The notes under the pieces: generated by a model
The model's input: the letters and a program-made list of their open reading frames with translations, nothing else
What the model was told of the DNA's origin: nothing
The model's database searches: none
Position numbers and translations under genes: made by a program
Shown: piece after piece, positions 59,401 through 64,000 of the stretch
Layout: every line of letters begins with the position of its first letter
How positions within the stretch are numbered: the first letter of the stretch is position 1
From: Parietichytrium sp. I65-24A
Lineage: Eukaryota > Sar > Bigyra > Thraustochytrida > Thraustochytriidae
DNA: 64,000 bases
NCBI GenBank assembly: GCA_012862575.1
Contig: BLSF01000056.1
Location: forward strand, 231,692-295,691
Direction: 5' to 3'

Positions 59401-62400
59401 CAGGACCATGCGGAAAACCGCTTGAAGTTTGACTGCGCTACAATCTTGTTCGAACGTATACATTGGTCGCTCCCACACACAATCTGATGGATCTTTTGTA
59501 TTCGTAAAATAAAAGGCCTGGTTGTACGGATCCCAGGTCTCTACATAATCGAATCTTGTAATCCACATAAGTTTCTGCTCCACCTCATATTTTTTGCAGG
59601 CAAGAATGTAATCCTCCCATTCCTTGGCCTCTCGTTCCTTTTCCCTAAGCCAGTTCGCGCGAAGAATTCCCCCTTGCAATAAGTCTTGATGATATCTTTT
59701 CTTGGCCAGCATTGCTCGAAAGAAGGCGCGACTGAGCTTTCCTCGAACGATTCGCTGAACGGCTTGAGCAGCACGTGTGGTTTTTATGACCATTTCTAGC
59801 GCTACATAAAGTTCGTTGCAGCCCCTCATTGTGTCTCTGACACCGGGCCGCCCACCTCGGGTCTGACTATCAGCGACCAGCTGTTTAAGATCGTCCGTGA
59901 GCTGCCGCTTGGAGATTGTTTCCAGTGCCATATCATAGAGGTTGTAGCACTGCACAAATCTCCGCTTCGACCACTCTTTAACACTCTCCGAATCTGGAAC
60001 CTGAAGAAGCCTTTCTTGTGCATAATCTTTGGCTTCCTTTGGACGATCAGCGAACTCTTCAAAGTGTCTGCTCAGCTGCAATGTGGATACGGTATTACCT
60101 GGAACCTTTTGCGAGAAATTGTCGGCGCGAGTCTCTTGTGAAGGATAGTGCTGGAGAAACATGTCTCTTACCGCAGCCGAGCTTCGAATGAGCTGGAAGT
60201 TTTGAAGAAGCTTTTGCGACTCCTTGTCAAGACTCGCGGTTGACAGTCCGTCAAGTAGGTCGCGAGTGACGACTTGCATCTTGCTGACAAGACTGAGGTC
60301 ATCGAGGTTTTCAACACCGGAACTCTTCAGCACCGACTCTGGGGTCACGAGCAGCTTAGACAGGTCCTTCACTTTCGCTGGACCATTTGCAATCAAGTCC
60401 CAGTGCTTTCCAAGCCCGAGTCTCTGTAGCCAAATGGCAGGGTGCATCCCGGCCAAGTCATTCCATGGATGATAATAAGCGGTGGCGTGCTTGATCACGC
60501 TCTTGGAGATATCGGCGGGATTCACACTGTTCCTATACCTGTTGGTTCTGATTCTCCTCTCCATCGCGCGCAGCTTTTTCAGATGCTTTCTGCAACTATA
60601 TCCCCTATAGTACCTTTGAAGCACCTTTGCAAAGCGGTTTCTCTTTGCAATCCAGCGCCTCATGATTCTGAGTTTGAAGAACTGTCTGCGACCGCGATAC
60701 CAGGCTTGGATGCGAGTTGCCGCAGCTCTGTTTTTACGGGTAATTGCGGCGCTCACTGCTATCACCTGTTCATGAGTGATTGAACTAATGTACGAGGAAG
60801 CCACTCGCGAACATACTTGAAGGTAGAGTCTTTGACGGCACCTTTTCGCTAGGACGCAACGGAATATAGATTGCAAATAAAGAACTGATCTCCTCTTCTC
60901 AGCCAGTTTTCTGCTTTGATGGGCTCGAATGCAGCACTGAATCCGTAACGCTGCCATACTTTCAGCGCGATACAATTTTTCTGTCAAAAGTCGGGTGCTC
61001 ACCCGCTTCTTTGCGGCGTCAAACGCGAGATCTGGACGAAATACGCAGAGGATCCTTTGGCAAAATCGCTGCACAACGAGAGCCGAAGAATGAACTCGAA
61101 ATCTCCATGCACGAAAACATCTCTGTATCTTGCGCATCTTGTGGATAAATTGCCGGAAACGCTTTACCTTCTGTCGAGCCACGAACGATCGCGCTACTGC
61201 CTGGATTTGCTTTGAAGCAGCATACTCTTCTTTAAGACGAGCCATTAGACGCCGAGAATAAACTCCTCGCAACATACATTGAATAACCGTAGCCGAGAAC
61301 CAACGTCTGGATTTCTTCTCCAGGCGTTTTTCAAGCTTATCCACTTGATCTGTGATCAAATAAGATCTCACCATTACAAACGCCGAGAACTGGTCTTTGA
61401 ATCGATACCACGCCAATTGGAGCCTGAGAGCGGCATTTTCCTCTCGGGTTTCAAAGTCGACTATCTGTTTGACTGCTATTCGCGATAATACTGATCGCCA
61501 CCAGAACTGAAGGACGATCGTGGCGTTCCACTGGTTCTCAAAAGCAAGCATTTGTTCGTGCATCATGACTTTGAAGCGAACTCGTGCGAGGACTGCGCGA
61601 TAATTCGCCTGGATAAGAATTGTAGCAGCCTTAAGTTTCAAAAAAGCCCATCTGTGTTTTATCATTCGAGGCAAGGTTTCGAACCGAGTTGCATTTGCAT
61701 GGAGAACTTTGAGGTGGCGTTGCACAGCCCACTTTCTCTCATGCTTTTGGATCACCGACACGCTGACCAAAACAACCTTATAGGCTGCGCGGACTGCGTT
61801 TCTGCGTGCCCACGCCTGCATAGTCCTCGCAGCAAGCCACCGTGTGCGATGAATACGGAAAGCCCGGCGGCCTAGGTTTCCTCGCCGAATACGCTGTACA
61901 AGCAAGCATGCTTCTAGGAGTTCGCGCTCCCGTTCTTCTTGCATGAACTCCACCCATCGCTCCCAAGCAAGCAATAATTTACCCTGAATCATCTTTAGGA
62001 TGACAGCTCGCGCCTTCTGTTGCCCTGCGTACTTTACAAACTCTTTAAAGCGCTCTGACAACGTATGCTCATGCCATTTCCTGAATGGCGCGCGTAGCGG
62101 CTCTCTCCCAGCGTATATGAAGAGCCTCTCAAGGACCCGCCGTGCAAGCTCGCGCGAGTAAGCGACCTCTAATCCTTGACTGAGCAGAAAATTAGTGGGA
62201 AGTTGCTGGCGTTGGCTGGAGATCTGGTCATGGATGTTCGCCCAGATCGAGCGTTCCTCCTCTAACACGTTTTGCAATTGCTCCTCATTGGCGTTCTGCA
62301 AGTCATCTAACTTATCTATTGTATTGTCAATCTCAACCTCGGACTGGTTTCCACCACCGTGCGGCGACCGAGGGGAGAAATCATTTGTCCATTGTTTAGG

Positions 62401-63342
62401 ACTTGATGGAGATCCCGAAGCCAGCGGCGACCTCTTGAATCTCGCGAGGCCACTTTTGGGTGACGTTTTACCATTCTTGGTGGGTGAGCGAGGCGAGCGC
62501 TCCGAATCGTGATTTGGAGAATATTGAGGCGTCATCGGACCTTTGGGGCTGTGCTTTGGCGAAGCAGCGGTCTTGATCGGGGGCAGCCGGTCGATCAAGT
62601 CTTTCGTTCTCTTTTTGCTTTTGTTTGAGGTTGCAGATGACGACGAGGAAGACTTTGGAAACCACATCATGGGAATGACATAGCCTAGTTTGCTTGCTGA
62701 GTTCATCTCGTCGGGTACGTTCTTCTTCTCTGAGCCTGTAATCATCCCAACCAAACCGGGATGCGAGGGGACCTTCTTCTTTGCCTCGGACTCATAGGCA
62801 GCAAGCGCACTTCCCCTTTTTGGACGCAGTCTCCATGACCGCTTGGCAGGTTTTGGGGACCCTTTGCGCAAAATCTGTGCGCTGTCTTCATTGCCTTGGT
62901 TCCCGCTCTCGAGTAGCTGTCCGTCTTCAACACCATGGTTCACGTTCATCTCTGCGACTATCTGAGGCTCGCTTTGCGCGGACTGTGCAGATGTGGGTGC
63001 AACTTGTGGGTCTTCATCTTCGACAGAAAGCATAAGCGCACGGTTGATTCGCTTCCAACCGAGGCCAGTTTTGCTGTCGAGAAGCGCCCCCAGCGCTCTG
63101 CAAGCTCGAATGCGCGACTTTCGCGGTGCCTCTGCGTCATTCACGTGAGAAAGAAGTCCCGCCAAAAGCCGTTCCCGAAGCGCCCCGCTTAATTGAGGCA
63201 GTTTGTCGCTGCGCGCATACAGTTCAGCCACCGCAGTTACTCGATTCGTCATTGACGCATTTTGAGACGATGGGTATGCGTCTCCAAGCAATGGCGACGA
63301 AAGCGCGTGTACACATTCCACAATCCGCTCATCCTCGCTCAT
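56428..63342 (-). CDS. Giant IQ / WW / B-box scaffold protein with a duplicated unnamed domain
   Basis: The product has 2304 residues starting at an ATG. A helical N-terminus (1-130) and a Ser/Pro/Lys-rich linker (to about 340) are followed by many IQ-type motifs between about 474 and 945 (for example IQRCFRAWRFR, VLQRYYRGYSCRKHL). A SAM-like segment (about 955-1020, IWLQRLGLGKHWDLI) comes next. An unnamed domain occurs twice (about 1052-1142 and 1867-1959; FLQHYPSQ / FSTYYPNQ). Scattered IQ motifs lie near 1194, 1300, 1625, 1730, 2040 and 2065. There are three WW domains (near 1270, 1694 and 2104, each ending in S-x-W-E/W-E-x-P). Three C-terminal B-box-type zinc fingers (about 2134-2180, 2197-2237 and 2247-2285) have repeated C-x-x-C...C-x-x-C-F...H. 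It likely binds calmodulin and Pro-rich partners as a cytoskeletal scaffold, which is inferred. No enzyme domain is seen. It lacks a RING, so it is not an obvious ubiquitin ligase. Confidence 0.9.
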   Translation of the reverse strand: MSEDERIVECVHALSSPLLGDAYPSSQNASMTNRVTAVAELYARSDKLPQLSGALRERLLAGLLSHVNDAEAPRKSRIRACRALGALLDSKTGLGWKRINRALMLSVEDEDPQVAPTSAQSAQSEPQIVAEMNVNHGVEDGQLLESGNQGNEDSAQILRKGSPKPAKRSWRLRPKRGSALAAYESEAKKKVPSHPGLVGMITGSEKKNVPDEMNSASKLGYVIPMMWFPKSSSSSSATSNKSKKRTKDLIDRLPPIKTAASPKHSPKGPMTPQYSPNHDSERSPRSPTKNGKTSPKSGLARFKRSPLASGSPSSPKQWTNDFSPRSPHGGGNQSEVEIDNTIDKLDDLQNANEEQLQNVLEEERSIWANIHDQISSQRQQLPTNFLLSQGLEVAYSRELARRVLERLFIYAGREPLRAPFRKWHEHTLSERFKEFVKYAGQQKARAVILKMIQGKLLLAWERWVEFMQEERERELLEACLLVQRIRRGNLGRRAFRIHRTRWLAARTMQAWARRNAVRAAYKVVLVSVSVIQKHERKWAVQRHLKVLHANATRFETLPRMIKHRWAFLKLKAATILIQANYRAVLARVRFKVMMHEQMLAFENQWNATIVLQFWWRSVLSRIAVKQIVDFETREENAALRLQLAWYRFKDQFSAFVMVRSYLITDQVDKLEKRLEKKSRRWFSATVIQCMLRGVYSRRLMARLKEEYAASKQIQAVARSFVARQKVKRFRQFIHKMRKIQRCFRAWRFRVHSSALVVQRFCQRILCVFRPDLAFDAAKKRVSTRLLTEKLYRAESMAALRIQCCIRAHQSRKLAEKRRSVLYLQSIFRCVLAKRCRQRLYLQVCSRVASSYISSITHEQVIAVSAAITRKNRAAATRIQAWYRGRRQFFKLRIMRRWIAKRNRFAKVLQRYYRGYSCRKHLKKLRAMERRIRTNRYRNSVNPADISKSVIKHATAYYHPWNDLAGMHPAIWLQRLGLGKHWDLIANGPAKVKDLSKLLVTPESVLKSSGVENLDDLSLVSKMQVVTRDLLDGLSTASLDKESQKLLQNFQLIRSSAAVRDMFLQHYPSQETRADNFSQKVPGNTVSTLQLSRHFEEFADRPKEAKDYAQERLLQVPDSESVKEWSKRRFVQCYNLYDMALETISKRQLTDDLKQLVADSQTRGGRPGVRDTMRGCNELYVALEMVIKTTRAAQAVQRIVRGKLSRAFFRAMLAKKRYHQDLLQGGILRANWLREKEREAKEWEDYILACKKYEVEQKLMWITRFDYVETWDPYNQAFYFTNTKDPSDCVWERPMYTFEQDCSAVKLQAVFRMVLAKLSRAKLEHENANLILELREQMKWEAAAADRRNLVTFRINLDLLCGTEASGEDAINPIDVSTDSYGIAEEAYKLAFTPSWRKNWKGCGNQTFHDAHNCNWKTLQDVVMKKLNLQAKHQEVLRILEIAAAKKARGRLDGDRWFRFVRTGKELGQNYVASADQEQHRWKLVYKLEYDGSQDAGDEDVQIKGDEEYEVMEPDESSPTAFEATANRKVVLSRHAFYENRITMAKFQATNCLEQHFMEKEERTSPDLERERTEMSAEDERSSELERISFGKQNLDFVYLYLAPSEQMSSYDIKVRCKTQTRASTLIQRVLRGFTVRNRYRLEAMAKSAEKLALDIAETERVELALRSKIASMFVGVRLTSAYTFCDMPYGWEEHKDGYGRRFFVSTLSGESVWERPEYQWKDELACRNIQRVYRGWRGRQNFIRALRNESLMDLVENAVQKAASKAWYGYVRRDTPAAKEEGVSVRMWFARRGLYHIIKDTLASHGNQSVALGKAFSAVVNERVDLPWSEKVLKKRFSISEASAIAQVMAYQTKAEEEGGDTLLSILRTGDPAKELFSTYYPNQGARAFKFAEQATDLSDTPITMRQLVQHLEKYKGKPSLATVQLQEEVFNIPTCSSVKDVEDAFYLLVGAVRRVMVIAANMKLDKLCNILGREVAQAQAILLQREMDHEPILMSEEPVELQPGPWHCKRKWPRAEAAAYKVREALSLVLTWIRMAGRIQRKFRDYYNLQQWRKAAAWYRSKVLVMQCAWRKYFARQTLNMRYYQFHSHWEELFDSSEQSFYYFNNLTQTSQWEAPQEPYKPYGWWPPHPDDEPVPEGLCFICKTEEAVRRCLQCINKNGICREFCFQCFSQVHDFGGQEYARHTFEVVRAAQATSDAPSSLLCGQCQAAGSRKCIDCGDFYCLACFRRFHNRGKRKEHEWISYKATALSCVECEREVATVTCEECDDVYCQACFVSLHQKGHRRSHKSKDLPNQVTKQGRGL

Positions 63343-63510
63343 CCTTTCCAGACGCGAGCCTTGAGCTCGGCAATCTCCTACTATCGAAAGTCACCAAGCT
63401 TCCGGCCGAGGGAAGCCCTCCCCCGGCCGCACAGACCTGGTTATGAATCGGCTTGCCCAGCTTTCAAGCTCCGCAGTCGCTTGCTCCGTTTCCCCCGTTC
63501 CCTGTCTGAC

Positions 63511-63550
63511 GCCAATGCCAATGCCAATGCCACTGTCAATGCCAATGCCG
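63511..63550. repeat. GCCAAT hexanucleotide array in leader of giant IQ gene
   Basis: About six to seven hexamers (GCCAAT with one GCCACT and one GTCAAT variant) lie upstream of the ATG at 63342. Confidence 0.85.
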
Positions 63551-63809
63551 AGACTACAGTAACACGCCTTGCTGCCATGCGATCCGCGCTCCTTCTCCGA
63601 GTTAATAGTTCAGCTTCCCACCGTTCTAAAGTCCCCAGTTCGAGGTCTCTTTCTTTCTTTGATGATCTCTCTGCTGCTCTGGTTTTCTTGAGGCTATTTC
63701 CTGTGCCACTGATCCTGAAGCAATGTGATCCGTGTTCGGTGCATAAGACTACTAGACGATCTATAGAGGTCGGTACTGGTCCTCGGTAGTGTTGAGGGTG
63801 TACTCGCGT

Positions 63810-63838
63810 ACTCACTCACTCACTCACTCACTCACTCG
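63810..63838. repeat. ACTC tetranucleotide array
   Basis: Seven tandem ACTC units lie in non-coding DNA. Confidence 0.9.
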
Positions 63839-64000
63839 CCGGTAAGTTTGGCAAGCAGGAGTGCTCTTACATTTCACCATACGCAACTGCTATTACAACA
63901 GTAGCACCGAGAGCCCTTCTCCATCAGACTATAAAAACGTCTAGTAATTCAATTAAGAGGTCTGCGGAACGTCTTCGCACAACCGTTACGATACGCTTAC

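Larger units (their letters stand above)
63343..64000. other. Upstream region of the giant IQ gene
   Basis: It contains a GCCAAT hexamer array (63511-63550), about 170 bp before the ATG, and an ACTC tetranucleotide array (63810-63838). Overlapping frames (63262-63789 + and 63441-63815 -) depend on these repeats and are not believed. Confidence 0.6.

Noticed and set aside
63262-63789. 175-codon plus frame and 124-codon minus frame upstream of the giant gene
   Set aside because: Both run through the GCCAAT array and show repeat-derived residues; the minus frame also starts at GTG.
1-64000. tRNA, rRNA and CRISPR arrays
   Set aside because: I looked for T-loop (GGTTCGA) contexts and regular spacer-repeat patterns. 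The few GGTTCGA occurrences (3019, 46169) have no matching arms, and the tandem arrays have no spacers.

Overview
The window looks like nuclear DNA of an intron-poor eukaryote. Reading frames run unbroken for up to 6.9 kb, and the domains are eukaryotic: full-size ABCA transporters, a 7TM-RGS protein, an alpha-arrestin, IQ, WW, B-box and FN3 modules, SANT and CHY zinc-finger domains, and a 2',5'-phosphodiesterase. Between the genes lie 0.3-5 kb of AT-richer DNA full of short tandem arrays. I see no operon logic and no bacterial signals. A protist is certain enough. A labyrinthulomycete (thraustochytrid-like) stramenopile is my best guess, from family content and low intron density only, and a few kilobases cannot prove it.

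Layout. 1-5473 is a long non-coding stretch with microsatellites and what look like decayed gene pieces. 5474-9475 (+) encodes an FN3/IQ protein and converges with a secreted multi-PDZ protein at 9614-12499 (-). 15274-16764 (+) is a 7TM-RGS protein, convergent with an ER MpaB/Lcp-type oxygenase homologue at 17090-18349 (-). 19140-21380 (-) is a PDE12-type 2',5'-phosphodiesterase. 22005-44497 holds three head-to-tail ABCA transporters of about 2115-2119 residues each. Their nucleotide-binding domains are nearly identical at the DNA level, while their extracellular domains have diverged strongly. 47646-49663 has the structure of a DNA transposon: an 8-bp direct repeat, a 17-bp perfect inverted repeat, and one internal minus-strand ORF broken by a 420-N assembly gap. 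50032-50814 (+) is an unknown protein. 51621-53948 (+) is an RWD-like/SANT/SANT/CHY zinc-finger protein. 54058-54438 (-) is a possible small gene. 55061-56146 (+) is an alpha-arrestin, convergent with a 2304-residue IQ/WW/B-box protein at 56428-63342 (-).

Starts: several frames stay open upstream of the first ATG through GTG or TTG codons. I always chose the first in-frame ATG. Functionally, the window mixes lipid transport (ABCA), G-protein control (7TM-RGS), cargo sorting (arrestin), RNA-ligand turnover (PDE12) and calmodulin-binding scaffolds. They appear to be independent genes and not one pathway. The most novel items are the transposon-like element, a six-copy dispersed intergenic repeat with a CAGCTG core (copies lie upstream of the ABCA genes), the patchwork conservation of the ABCA array, and a duplicated unnamed domain in the giant IQ protein.
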